A stretch of 64,000 bases of DNA from Prorocentrum cordatum (Eukaryota > Sar > Dinophyceae > Prorocentrales > Prorocentraceae): assembly GCA_963575745.1 (NCBI GenBank), contig CAUYUJ010015960.1, positions 390,530 to 454,529 on the forward strand. The letters run 5' to 3'. The first letter of the stretch is position 1. Each line of letters begins with the position of its first letter. The translations under genes and the position numbers were made by a program. Under the pieces are notes generated by a model that was given only the letters and a program-made list of their open reading frames with translations, had not been told where the DNA came from and searched no databases. Shown piece by piece: positions 30,505-40,350 of the stretch.

Positions 30505-30905
30505 TTACACCGCATAACTTGCACCACATCGCTTGCACTTCATAGCTGGTACCACGTAGCTTACACTGCTTAGCTTGCCCACGTAGCTTGCACCGCACAT
30601 GTTACAGCGCGTAGCTTGCATTACGTAGCCGCCACAACTTCGCTTGTACCACATAGCCTGCACCACATAGCTTGCCCCACATAAGTTACACCGTAGAGCC
30701 TGCACCACCCAGCTTACACCATTCAGCGTGCACCACATAGCTTGCGCCACATATGATTCACTGCATAACTTACATGACATAGTAACAGCCACTAGCTGGT
30801 ACGTAGCTTACACCACACAGCCTACCCCACATAGCGTACATCACACAACTTGCACCACTTAGTCTACACCAGACAGAGTGCACAACATAGTTTGCAGCAC
30901 ATAAC
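30505..30905 (+). repeat. TTGCACCACATAGC array 2
   Basis: About twenty-five diverged units of the array at 29401. Both arrays follow the same strand and flank the CTTGGGGGCC array and the family E element. Confidence 0.85.
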
Positions 30906-31218
30906 CAGCCGCCCCGGATAATCAATCATCCCCCCATCCATCCCTGAGAGTTGATCATCTCCGTCCAGGGCAGAGTTGGTCGGGGGAGCCTGGCGGCAAG
31001 GCCGAACTTGGAACTTGTCGTGGGCGCAGGTTGCGGATCGGAGCTGCCAGCCTCTTTTGTTTGGTGGCGCAGCAGGCGGGCCATTCCCGGTGGCCGGCGC
31101 TCTGGGCCGGAGCCCCAGGGGGAGTTTTTTTTTTTTTTTTTTTTTTTGTTTTTGCTTTTTTTTTGTTTTATTATTATTATCATTATTATTATTATTATTT
31201 CTTATATTATATATGAAT
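30906..31218. other. No gene; poly-T and TTA tract at the end
   Basis: A T run (about 31126-31147) continues into TTATTATTATCATTA repeats up to about 31200. A plus frame reads as poly-Phe; this is the repeat. Confidence 0.6.
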
Positions 31219-31390
31219 CGGGGGTGGACAGAACCCCCAACAGAGACACGTCGATTAGAGAATGGTCCGTTTTCGGTTCTCGAGAGGGCGCCGTGGCCGT
31301 TATTTTCCGGGCTTGCGCGCGCCAGGTTTGGGCCTCAGGTCGTTTTCACTAAACCACGTTTTACTAAAGGGGGGGGGTCTGTCCATCCCG
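31219..31390 (+). mobile_element. Family C TIR element, complete copy
   Basis: Starts CGGGGGTGGACAGAACCCCC and ends GGGGGTCTGTCCATCCCG, an inverted repeat of about 20 bp. The interior has ACACGTCGATTAGAGAATGG, TTCTCGAGAGGGCGCCGTGG and TTTACTAAAGG. It is non-coding. It directly follows the T/TTA tract. Confidence 0.85.
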
Positions 31391-31508
31391 AATAAAAAGA
31401 GCCCAAATCAAACCAGAAGGATCTAGCACGACAGGCACCCCCTTGGCAAGACCACAGGGGGCGGCGGATCGAAGACGCCTACGGCGAATCACCGCCGCCC
31501 CCTGCCTT
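31391..31508 (+). repeat. Head module block, copy 1 of a pair
   Basis: GGCAAGACCACAGGGGGCGG, preceded by CAGCACG-like words, recurs at 32395-32530. It is followed by a variant of the CCCGCCACCGTGCC module and then a CTTGGGGGCC array in both places. Confidence 0.7.
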
Positions 31509-31669
31509 TTTGGAAACGCCGATGTGGCCGAAAGTTGGACTAGAGCTTGGCCAAGCTATCGGACCATGAGTTCCCCGAGTCGGTTTGGAAAGCTTTCGGG
31601 GAACACATGGGAGAGAATGATTATGAACAGGAAGAGGAAGAGGAAGAAATAGAGTAGGAGGATGAGGGT

Positions 31670-32340
31670 TGTTAGGAGTCTCTTGGGGCACCCTTGGGGT
31701 CTGTTGGGAGCTTCTTGGGGGCCTCTTCGAAGCCTCTTGGAGGCATCTTGGGGGCCTCCTTGGGCCTCTTGGGGGCCTTTGGGGGCTTCCTGGGGGTTTC
31801 TTTGGCCGTCTTAGGGCGTTCCTGGTCCGTCTGACGCCGTCTGGGGCCGTCTTGGGGGCCTCTCTGGGCCGTCTTGGGGCCCTCTTGGGGCGCTTCAGGG
31901 CCGTCTTGGAGGCCATGTTTGGCGTCTTGGAGGCCTCTTGGGCCGTCTTGGGGCGCTCTTGGGGCCGTCTTGGGGGGCCCTTGGGCCGTCATAGGGCCTT
32001 CTTGGAGGCCTCTTGGGCGATCTTGGGGGCCTCTTGGGCCGTCGGAAGGCCGAAAAGATGAAAACGCAAAAAACCTTCGAAAACCTAAGGAAAACCAATG
32101 ATTTTGGCCTCTTCGGGCTCTCCTGGAGAACGTCTTGGAGGCCTCGTGGGCCATCTTGGAGGCATCTTGGGGCCATCTTGGCCGTCTTGGAGGGCATCTT
32201 GGGCCGTCTTGGAGGCATCTTGGAGCCATCTTACCCGTCTTGGAGGCCATCGTGGCCGTCTTGGAGGCATCTTGGAGGCCATCTTGGGCCATCTTGGCCG
32301 TCTTGGAGGCCATCTTGGGCCAAGTTGGGGCAACAAAGGC
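31670..32340 (+). repeat. Two CTTGGGGGCC-type arrays separated by an AT-rich spacer
   Basis: Arrays at 31670-32045 and 32115-32340 have units TCTTGGGGGCC and CCGTCTTGGAGGCAT. Between them, 32046-32110 carries GGCCGAAAAG, then AAACCTAAGG, then AAAACCAATGATTTTGGCC. This spacer motif also occurs at 10574, 10646, 14705, 14780 and 61935. Confidence 0.8.
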
Positions 32341-32394
32341 ATTGACAGACGCATTTTGGGAAATTTACGGGTGGCCGGCGGGACGGGCCGAAGC

Positions 32395-32530
32395 CCACAG
32401 GGGAGTTCTTTTAGAAAAAGAACCAAAACCAAAACTGAATCATCCAGCACGCCGTGCACCCCTGTGGCAAGACCACAGGGGGCGGCGGATCAAGTGGCCT
32501 TCGGCCCATCCCGCCACCGTGCCTGTGCCG
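32395..32530 (+). repeat. Head module block, copy 2
   Basis: Contains GGCAAGACCACAGGGGGCGG and the module CCCGCCACCGTGCC at 32510-32523. Pairs with 31391-31508. Confidence 0.7.
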
Positions 32531-32559
32531 TGGACAAGGTGCCTCTCGGATGGCTCTTG

Positions 32560-32750
32560 GGAAGCCTCATGGGCGCCACTTGGATGCGTCTTCGAGGCCT
32601 GTTGGAGGCCTCCCGGGGGGCTTGTTGGGAGCCTCTTGAAGGCTTGCTGGCTCCTTCGGGGGCCCTTTCCATTTAGAGTTCACCCTCTTGGGGGGCCTCG
32701 GGAGGCCTTCTAGGGGCTCTCTTGGGGGCTTACTTGGCCATCTTGGACGC
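32560..32750 (+). repeat. CTTGGGGGCC-type array
   Basis: Units such as CTTCGAGGCC, CTCTTGGGGGC and CTTGGGAGCC over 190 bp. Confidence 0.7.
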
Positions 32751-34006
32751 GCTGGAAGTCGAACTTGCGAGCATGCGAATATCATATGAACGCCCACGAC
32801 ATTTCAAGTGATTCGGCATCTTGGGCTGGCCGCCAGGGCCTCCAAGATGGGCGAAGAGGCTGCCAAGAGTACTCGAAGACGGCCCGGTTGGGCCATCTTT
32901 GGATATGTTGGAATTATCCGACAACGCACCGAAGGTCCCAGGAAAAGTTCGAATTGATACCAGGACGCTCCGCTTCGTGCCTCGCGGCACGGTGGCGTCG
33001 TATTACGCATATGTTTGTTCGTTGGCGCTCGCATAGCGAGTATTACTATTGTTCCTATCCGTTTGTATCACTTTCGTTACCTCTCGGTTGTCTATTATTG
33101 CACGCGCTCTTATTTTTTGTTGCTATCATAAATGCCCGTAGTTACCTTAGCCCCCATTCTGAGTATCATGCGTCTTTCGCTTACTATTGCCCATGCTAGC
33201 ACCATTTCTCTCACACCAGAATATGTTGCCTACACTCCTAGCATACCCTCGCAATCACTCTTACCCTCGCCCTGACGCTTACATACTCACGTCGGCGTTT
33301 CTCCCAACTCTTACGCATACGCGGGCTCGTTCTCTGATGCTCGCTCTCGGATCTCCTTCAGTAGCGAGTCATAAGAAGGATGCCGTTACTGCTAAACGTG
33401 AAGAGAGAGTCAACCCGTGATTCGGCCAGGTGTGCCCATCTTATGGAGCAGTGTATACAGAATTGGCTACATTGTGATTGGGCCGGGCTTGCGCAACCAA
33501 TGGCTCAACCTAGACGGACGGTCGGGAGTGTGTGACCTATGGTGCAACCTTAGACAGAGAAGACAAATTTTATATTGGGGTGGGGTTTGAGCAAATTATC
33601 GAGGAACTTTCGGCGCGACTTCGACAGAGCGAAGCTGACCGTGATTCGGGAGTGCTCAAGTTATGGCGCAACCTACTTCGACAACGACGTGAATTACTCC
33701 TGGGCCCAACTGCGAATTTCGGTGGGGTGGTGCCGCGCTGTGCCGTGCGTTATGCTGTGCCGTGTAGTTTTGTAGAGTGTCTTTCCCACGAGATGTTTAG
33801 GCTCTTTTGGTGGGATTAAGTTCAGGGGCATTGACATGAGAGGGGGATAGACTCAGGGGGAAGGCGTCGACCCCCAATCGCCCGTTCATCGCCCATCGGG
33901 ACCTGTGGTTTCGCCGATCGATCGGCGATGTATCGCCGATTCCGAGTCCATATTTCCCCCCTTGAGCCAGTCCCCCCTTCTTGCTCCCCGCCAGAAGTGT
34001 TCTTAC
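32751..34006. other. No recognisable gene; diverged repeat at 33420-33720
   Basis: A unit of roughly 70-110 bp with GTGATT-CGGG and ATGGCGCAACCT words is repeated about three times at 33470-33720. A short tandem of GCGAT words lies at 33905-33945. No coding resemblance. Confidence 0.45.
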
Positions 34007-34175
34007 AGGGGGTGGGCAGACCTCCTATCCTAACACGTCGATTAAGGAATTGGCCGTTTTCAGTTCGCGAGAGGGTGTCGCGGCCGTCATTTCTGCGGGT
34101 CCAGGTCCGTCGGTTTCGGTCCCAGGCTGTTTTCACTAAAGGGAGGTTTACTAAAGAGAGGTTTGTCTACCGCCG
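34007..34175 (+). mobile_element. Family C TIR element, diverged copy
   Basis: Left end ACAGGGGGTGGGCAGACCTC, then ACACGTCGATTAAGGAATTG and TTCGCGAGAGGGTGTCGCGG. Right end TTTACTAAAGAGAGGTTTGTC. About 70-75 percent similar to 31219-31390 over the central blocks. Confidence 0.8.
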
Positions 34176-35039
34176 ATCTTACCACTGCTCCCGTGTCCTG
34201 ACTCGTCCTCGTGAGCGGCCAGGTGCCCGCAGTGCGGGGCGACGAGGGATGCGGCCCGCTCGCCTGCGGAGACCCAGGAGCGCCCCCTGCCACGTGCCCG
34301 GACGGCTGTCGCTGGGGACCAGGGCAGCTGGCCGAATATAGTTGGCTGGCTTTGGTTCTGAACCGATGATTCTGGCGGTCAGTGGGCTTCTATGATATCC
34401 GATCGCGTTTGCGCGTGCGTAGCCCTGCGAGCTGTGCGCAGCGCTTGCCTCGAGCCATAATTCCCTCCCCCCTCTTCGTCACCCCCCTCTTGGCCGCTCC
34501 CGAGCAGCAGTGGAGCAGCAGGACAGGGATGGGGGTCGGCGGGTAAGACTCTGGGGAGCCGGCTCCTGGTTAACGCGTCGAGTACGGACCGGCCAGCCAG
34601 GGGGATGCAACTCTCTTGATCACCTTGCCGCGTATCGGCCCGGCGGCCTCGGGCCCCCAGCACGATCGCAAGAAGAAGCGCTCGGGCAGGGGGCCCGCAG
34701 CGAGGGGGCTCTGGGCGATCAGTGGGAGGGGGAGACGACGAGGGCGCAGGAGGGGCGGGAGGGCGGAGAGGGCGGGGGGGAGTGGTGGCAAGGAGCTTGA
34801 GGGGGGTGACAGAAGGAAGGGAGGGGGAGGGAAGGGAGGGAAAGAAGGCATCAAAGCACCATCAAGAAGGCGGCACGGGCTTTTTTTCAGAGCGTTAGGC
34901 GGAGCATGCGATCAAGCTCGCACCTGACACCACGCAGGAGCCTTCTGCAGGATCATCTAGATCTCGAACAAGCTACTTCCGATCTAGAGGCTTCGCAGAA
35001 AAGAGGAGGGATGGTGAGATGGAACGCGGGTGGGAGGGA
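34176..35039. other. No recognisable gene
   Basis: GC-rich at 34500-34800, with frames open on both strands. One plus frame (near 34610-34740) reads as mixed protein-like text but carries no motif. A GGGAGG-rich tract follows. Confidence 0.4.
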
Positions 35040-35690
35040 GGGGGAGAGGAAGGGGAGGTAGAAGAGTTGAGCAGAGCAGAGAGTAGGGACATCAAGCTAG
35101 GTGCGCTCGCACCATATCTGACATCCTACCCCTCCCACCCATGAGTTACCATTGCGCTGATGCTTCTCTATCCGCCGACGCGTGTCATAGCGGACCTGCA
35201 ACTCCCCTCAAAGACCTCATCGTGTTATGCGCAACCAGATCAAGGCAGCTGTGTGAAGAGGAGGCGTTGGCGGATGAGCAAGGGGATGATCAGGAATGAG
35301 AGGATGAGGACGAGGGAGGAGGACGAGGAGGAACAGCAGAAGCACGAGCAGGAGCGGGAGGTGCAGGAGGACCAGGGGAAGGCAGAGGAGGGGAAAGGAG
35401 CGGGGCGACAACGACAAGGACGGACTCGGATCTAGACTTGTGGCTCGCGCTGGGTGCGAGGACGCCATTCTGAACGAGGGGGGTAAAACGTCGATCCTAA
35501 AACTATGCCAACGCTGCGTCGGAAACACCAATTTGAAGCATCGAAAACGTACATGGTGAAAAGTAACAGACATCTTCTGAGACCCTGTACGCACAGACAA
35601 GTATGCGGGAGAGAAGGGGGCCCGCTCGGACGGAATCCAGGGAGAGAGCAGAGCAGTGTTCGTATTGAGTCATTCCGGAGGGGGCGAGGC
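35040..35690 (+). repeat. Interspersed repeat family R, copy 2
   Basis: Shares with 4490-5150 the GACGCGTGTCATAGCGGACC block (about 35179), the purine-rich core, the CGGATCTAGACTTG block, and a final GTTCGTATTGAGTCATTCC block. The AACTATGCCAACGCTGCG block is shared with copy 3. Confidence 0.7.
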
Positions 35691-35995
35691 GAGTGACCAG
35701 CCAGACAGGCGTTTAATTCATCTCGGGCGGCATCCTTTCCTCCTTCCTCCCCCAGTCGGCACGAAGAATGGGTACGGTGCCCAACAGCAGTTCTTGCTCA
35801 TTCTGAACAGGACTCGCTGTCCGCGCCGCCGCGGCCCGTGTCCACATTAAGACAAACGGCCGCCTGCCCAACACCGGCCGCTGCTGGCTTGGGGCAGCAT
35901 TTTGCTGGGCACTGCACCCATTTTTGACACCCGTGGGCAACATCTGTACCCCACAGCACTGTACCCCTTTCTGTTGGGACAGCACTTGTTGTTGC
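35691..35995. other. No recognisable gene
   Basis: No open frame with protein-like composition and no repeat family recognised. Confidence 0.4.
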
Positions 35996-36199
35996 GATGG
36001 GCTTGTTTTCCAACACCACCACCAGAAGTCGGAGGGGGGAAGGAGGTGGAAGAGGAGGAGGAGGTGGAGGATGAGGAGGTGGAGAAGGAGGAGGAGGATG
36101 AGGTGGAGGAGGAGGAGGAAGAGGAGGAAGAAGACGAGGGGGAGGAGGACCCCCTCCCCCCTCCAACTTGTGGCGGTGGTGTTGGAAGACAGGCCCATC
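35996..36199. mobile_element. TIR element with (GGA)n core, family I
   Basis: The left arm GATGGGCTTGTTTTCCAACA with CCACCACCAGAAGT (35996-36038) pairs with 36152-36199, an inverted repeat of about 43 bp with five or so mismatches. The core is a GGAGGA-rich tract. It is non-coding. Confidence 0.7.
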
Positions 36200-36344
36200 A
36201 TGTGGGCATGCTTTCTGCACCCACGGCGGGCGTCCGAGCCCCGGGGCGCAGGGTCGGGCCGGCCTCATCTCTCGGGCCGGGCGGCGCGCCCTGCAGCCAC
36301 GCGGCGCGCGCCGATGGCCCTCGCCGCGCCTCGCTGGGTTCTCC

Positions 36345-36515
36345 TCGCTCCCTCCTCCTCCCCCTCCTCCTCCTCCTCCTCCTCCTCCTCCTCCTCCTTC
36401 CTCCCTCCTCCTCCTCCTCCTCTCCTCCTCCTCCTCCTCCTCCTCCTCCTCCTCCTCCTCCTCCCCCTCCTCCTCCTCTTCCCCCTCCTCCCTCTCCTCC
36501 TCCCCCCCCTCCTCC
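36345..36515. repeat. (CTC)n-rich microsatellite
   Basis: About 170 bp of CTC with CCC and TTC interruptions. It is complementary to the (GGA)n core of the preceding TIR element, so the two could pair. Confidence 0.9.
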
Positions 36516-36684
36516 TCATCCCTGCTGTGGGCGTGGTGGTGGTGGAACGTCGGTCCCTCCGACTGGGGAGGAGCGGGGCGGCGGCGCCCAGCTGCAGCGC
36601 GTGCCCTGCGCCCCGGAGGCGCCCAGGGCGGCCGGCATGAGGCGGCCCAGCTGCGGGGGAGTAAGGCGCCCCTCCCTGCTACAG

Positions 36685-37200
36685 TTGGGTACTCAATGTG
36701 AGAAGTATTCTCCTCTCTCTATCTCTCTCTCTCCTGAAGGTGGCCGGGGAGTGGAACGACCCTCTCCTCGCATGTTTTTTTACGGGGTAAAGTTTGATGT
36801 CCCATGTTCGTTGTTCAATCGGAGCGTCTTCGGTGTCTTAAGCAGTGTGTTCCCGCTGCAGCGTTGGCCTCCTTTTAGGATCGGTGCTTTGATCCCATCG
36901 TTCAGAATGACGCTCTCGGTCTAGCGTGGGCCACTGTTCTGGATCAGACTTCTTCCTCTCCCCCCAGCCCGCTTCTCCCACTCCTGCTCCTGCTGCTGGT
37001 TTTCCTCCTCGTTATCCTCCTTCCTGCCCCCTCTCCTTCCTCTTGCTCATCCTCCTGCTCATCCGCCACCTCCTCCTCCAATGTACACGGCTCCCCTTTG
37101 CTGATTGCGCAAGACACGATGGAATTTGTTTTTGAGTTCCAGGTCCGCTATGGCACGCGTCCGTTGGTAAAGACAAATCAGCGCACTGGGAAGGGATGTG
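36685..37200 (-). repeat. Interspersed repeat family R, copy 3 (inverted)
   Basis: In reverse complement it carries the GGACGCGTGCCATAGCGGAC block (near 37150), the purine-rich core, the GCATTCTGAACGATGGG-like block, and a final CTCACATTGAGTACC. With copy 2 it forms an inverted pair about 1 kb apart. Confidence 0.7.
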
Positions 37201-37283
37201 CGCCCTCCCCCTTCACCCGTGCCCCCCCCCCCCGCCCTCTCACCCTCCCCCCTGCTCCCCCATATTTGTCTGTCCCCTCCGAG

Positions 37284-37405
37284 GAGCAGGAGCAATGGTG
37301 GGAGGAGCGCCCGGAGGACTCCGCCGCAGATGCGGAACTGCCGTCTTTGTTCAGCTTCCTGCGGAGCTGGGCGAAGGCCACGGCGCGCTCCCTGGAGGGG
37401 CCGCG
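37284..37405 (+). CDS. Candidate exon, unknown protein
   Basis: After a pyrimidine-rich stretch ending in AG at 37282-37283, a plus frame reads EQEQWWEERPEDSAADAE and then LPSLFSFLRSWAKATARS. The Trp, acidic and hydrophobic pattern is ordinary protein and codons are biased to G/C at position three. No domain is recognised. The 3' end is unclear because no GT follows until about 37457, though dinoflagellates also use GC and GA donors (family knowledge). It may belong to the same gene as the 38453 exon. Confidence 0.45.
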
Positions 37406-37544
37406 GGGGGACGGGGGCTGGGGAGGGGCATTCCATCCTCTTCCCCTCCGCTCCCCTCCGGTCTCCCCCCCCCCGAGCCAGCCACAGCTGGGATGGACTG
37501 TGTGCCTGGCCCCTTCTCGGGGGCCATCAGCTCCAGCAGTTGTT

Positions 37545-37680
37545 TGTTTGTCTGTCGGTCGGTCGGTCTGTCTGTTTGCCCGTCTGTCTGTCTGCCTCGC
37601 GCGCGAGAGAGAGGTAGAGAGTAGAAAGAAACAAGCAAGACAGAGACAGAGACAGAGAGAGAGAGAGACAGAGATCGTCG
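37545..37680. repeat. GTCTGTCG and GAGAGACAGA microsatellites
   Basis: A GTCGGTCTGTCT tract near 37553-37595 and a GAGACAGAGA tract near 37630-37672, immediately upstream of the DinoSL relict. Confidence 0.8.
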
Positions 37681-37682
37681 AT

Positions 37683-37719
37683 CCGTAGCCAGTTTGGCCC
37701 AAGTGCATTTTAGCTCAAG
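37683..37719 (+). other. Tandem spliced-leader (DinoSL) relict
   Basis: Positions 37683-37703 match the 21-nt dinoflagellate spliced leader at 19 of 21 positions (CCGTAGCCA then GTTTGGCCCAAG). After one T, 37705-37719 (GCATTTTAGCTCAAG) matches the last 15 nt at 13 of 15. A full leader followed by a copy truncated after CCGTAG is the pattern reported when an mRNA is retroposed, re-expressed, trans-spliced at the AG within the relict, and retroposed again. Confidence 0.8.
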
Positions 37720-37761
37720 CGATCGCACGGTGCCGCCTCGCGCCCCGTCCTGGAGCGTGCG

Positions 37762-37917
37762 ATGTCGTTGCCTGGAGGTGCTCCTGCTGCGCTGGACGGT
37801 GCCAAGCTTTCGGTCGAGCTCAGAGACACATTTGCACAAGCATGGCCCTTCGGAACCTTCGAGACGATCCTGGAGGGTCCTCTTGAATTCACGAATCGTT
37901 CGGTCTACTTGAATTGA
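37762..37917 (+). CDS. 51-codon ORF downstream of the DinoSL relict
   Basis: ATG at 37762 opens MSLPGGAPAALDGAKL, followed by SVELRDTFAQAWPFG and TFETILEGPLEF, to a TGA at 37915. It begins 43 nt after the leader relict, a normal 5' UTR length. The reading is protein-like, but I do not recognise it. It may be the 5' part of a retroposed gene whose rest is decayed, or a complete small protein. Confidence 0.45.
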   Translation: MSLPGGAPAALDGAKLSVELRDTFAQAWPFGTFETILEGPLEFTNRSVYLN

Positions 37918-38452
37918 CAAATCGTTGGGGCCAAATGTGAAGGACGGCACGAGGACACGGAGTGGAAGTTGGGGGTCCGAGCGGACGAGAGGAGGAGGAG
38001 ACTTGAAAACAGCCCCAAGGAGCACGCGGGTGAGCAGGAGCAGGAAGAGGAGGAAATGGAGGAGGAGGGGGAGGAGGAGGCAACGACGACGACGGGGACG
38101 TTACAATGAAATTGATGATGATAATGATGATCAGGACGATGAGGAGATCCCTGAGGGAATGAGGAGGGTGAGGAGGCGTCGGAAGCGGGAGAGAAGGACG
38201 AGGAGGCGCAGTTGAAGGAGGAGCAGAAGGAGGAGTGGAAAGCAGAAGGCGGGCCTATTGTGAGCCTTTCCGCCTTGGCCCTTTGAGTGTGTCCTGTGTC
38301 GCAATGTTCGATCCTTACGCGCATATGGACACATTCACATTTATTTTGTTGTGGACAGCCTGGTTCTAGTATCATTATATGGGGGCTCGTTGGTGTGCAG
38401 CCTCTCTTTATGAAGGTGTGGCAATGTCTCAAGGTCCCACTCATCGTTTCAG
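37918..38452. other. No recognisable gene
   Basis: A GAGGAGGA-rich stretch (38030-38240) with GAT interruptions. Glu/Arg-rich readings are repeat-derived. Confidence 0.5.
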
Positions 38453-38592
38453 GAACGGAGCTGGCATTGGCAGGTCGTGCGGTAGATTCTTTGCTCACCC
38501 TCTCGTGCCCTGCGCCGCGTTGATGGGGTGGGCGTGGAGGGAGGAGCCTGCGCTCACCGACGCCGTGCTCAACTACATCGCCGCGGAGTTTG
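38453..38592 (+). CDS. Candidate exon, unknown protein
   Basis: The acceptor CTCATCGTTTCAG precedes 38453, and a GT donor follows 38592 (GAGTTTG|GTGGGG). The plus frame reads NGAGIGRSCGRFFAHPLVPC and then WREEPALTDAVLNYIAAEF, clearly protein-like, with GC-ending codons in the second half. No domain is recognised. Length 140 nt, so the phase changes across it. Confidence 0.5.
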
Positions 38593-38619
38593 GTGGGGAG
38601 GGGAGACGAAGGACGAGGA

Positions 38620-38700
38620 GCAGCAGCAGCGAGAGAGAGAGAGAGAGGGAGATAGCGATAACACAAGCAAAACACGAGCGAGAGAGATAGAGAGCGACGG
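38620..38700. repeat. GA-rich microsatellite and head module
   Basis: AGCGAGAGAGAGAGAGAGGG tract. The head module CCCGCCACCGTGCC follows at 38752-38765, here without a CTTGGGGGCC array. Confidence 0.7.
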
Positions 38701-38879
38701 ATATAGATACGGAGAGTCTACGAGTGCAATAACCCGTTGCTTGCGGCAAGTCCCGCCACCGTGCCAGGTCAGGAATCTCGGTGGCGACTGTTCGAGAGGG
38801 CATGGGAAACCGTAACGTTTGAGGTTTCGTGTCTTGAGGCGCAGGCTAGCCGTGACATCTGAATCTTCGTCCGTGTCGT

Positions 38880-39975
38880 GTTGGTCATCGTGGTTCTGAC
38901 GATGATCGTGATGACGAGTATGACAATACATATCGATCACGATAATGCCGATAATGACGACTCCGCTGGAGACGACGGTATTTCTGACGATGGTGATGAT
39001 GATGATGATGACGATGATGCTGATCGTGCTGATGTTGATGCGGATGGCGACGGTGAGGATGCTGACATGGTGGCGATGATGCTAATGGTGATGCTGATGC
39101 TGTTGAGGATGATGCTGATGATGATACTAATGATGATGCTCATGATGGTGGCGTCCATGATGATGATGATGATGATGATGCTGGTGATGCCGATGATGGT
39201 TGCGTAGGTAATGGTGATACCGATGATGAGGAGGGGCATGAAGAAAGAGGTAGGAGGAGGAGGAGGAAAAGGAGGAATCGGTGGACGAGGAGGAAGCTGA
39301 CGAGGAGGAGGATGAGGCTGAGTGGAGGAAGGGATTTGGGCGGAATAAGGGACCGATGAAGAGGATGAGCAAGATGATGGTGATACTGATGATGCTGATG
39401 ATGATGCTGATGATGCTGATGATGATGCTGATGATGCTGCTGATGAGGATGAGGATGAGGATGATGATGAGGTTGACGACGGCGAGGATGATGATGATGA
39501 CGATGATGCTGATGATGATGATGATTGATGATGAGGATGGTGCTGATGATGATGACGATGATGATTACGATGACGATGACGATGACGACGATGCTGAGGA
39601 TGCTGATGATGATGCTGGTGATGGCAAAAGTGATGGTGACGATGATGATGACGACGGAGGTGATGGTGATGGTGGTGTGCATGATGATACTGCTGCTGAT
39701 GATGATTAACAGGAAGACTAAGAGGATGAGCATGAGGATGCGGATGCTGATGCTGCTGATGATGATAACGACGAATACGATGACGATGATGATGATGATG
39801 ATGACGATGCCATGACGATGACGATGCTGATGATGACGACGACGCCGCCGGCGCTGATGATGATGATGGTGATACTGATGTTGATGATGATGGTGATGCT
39901 GATGGTGATGCTGATGGTGGTGATCAGGATGACGGTGTTCATGGTGATGGTGATGATGATGCTGATAGTTGACGG
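38880..39975 (+). repeat. (GAT)n-rich array, left of the LINE
   Basis: About 1.1 kb of GATGATGAC-like repeats with one GAGGAGGAG interruption (39230-39330). Poly-Asp, poly-Met and poly-His readings are artefacts. Confidence 0.92.
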
Positions 39976-40074
39976 TGATTGGAGAGACAGATGGAAGCCA
40001 TATACTTAAATCGTGCGGCAAGACACATAACATAACGACGCATCAGAGAGCGATAATTGCATTTCGGTCTTTGC

Positions 40075-40275
40075 GAGCTTTGTATCGGGTATTGTCTAGA
40101 AGATGCGGGGTGGTCAGGAAAACTTTTGAGCAGGCAGGGCATGCCATAGCCCTTACTTGAATCACTTACGCCACGGGTTTCTGATGGCCGTGAGCCCTCA
40201 TCATGTGCGTAGCGACGATTTTGTTGCTACTGTAAAGTCTGTCACACTCTGGGCACGGAACTGTAAGAGGATCCG
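40075..40275 (-). pseudogene. C-terminal C2H2 zinc finger of the LINE
   Basis: Reverse-strand text VPCPECDRLYSSNKIVATHM followed by MRAH gives C-x2-C-x12-H-x4-H. After a TAA (40167-40169), the same frame continues with MACPACSKVFLTTPHLL, a degenerate second finger with the Cys pair and one His. It lies in a different frame from the RT tail, so at least one more indel separates them. Such fingers could bind the element RNA or its DNA target. Confidence 0.6.
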
Positions 40276-40350
40276 TGGAGTCGTCGGCGAAAGACGCCGA
40301 TCCTAGCGTAGCGTCCAGGGCGAGACGTTTCCACTTCCACCAGTCAGTGG

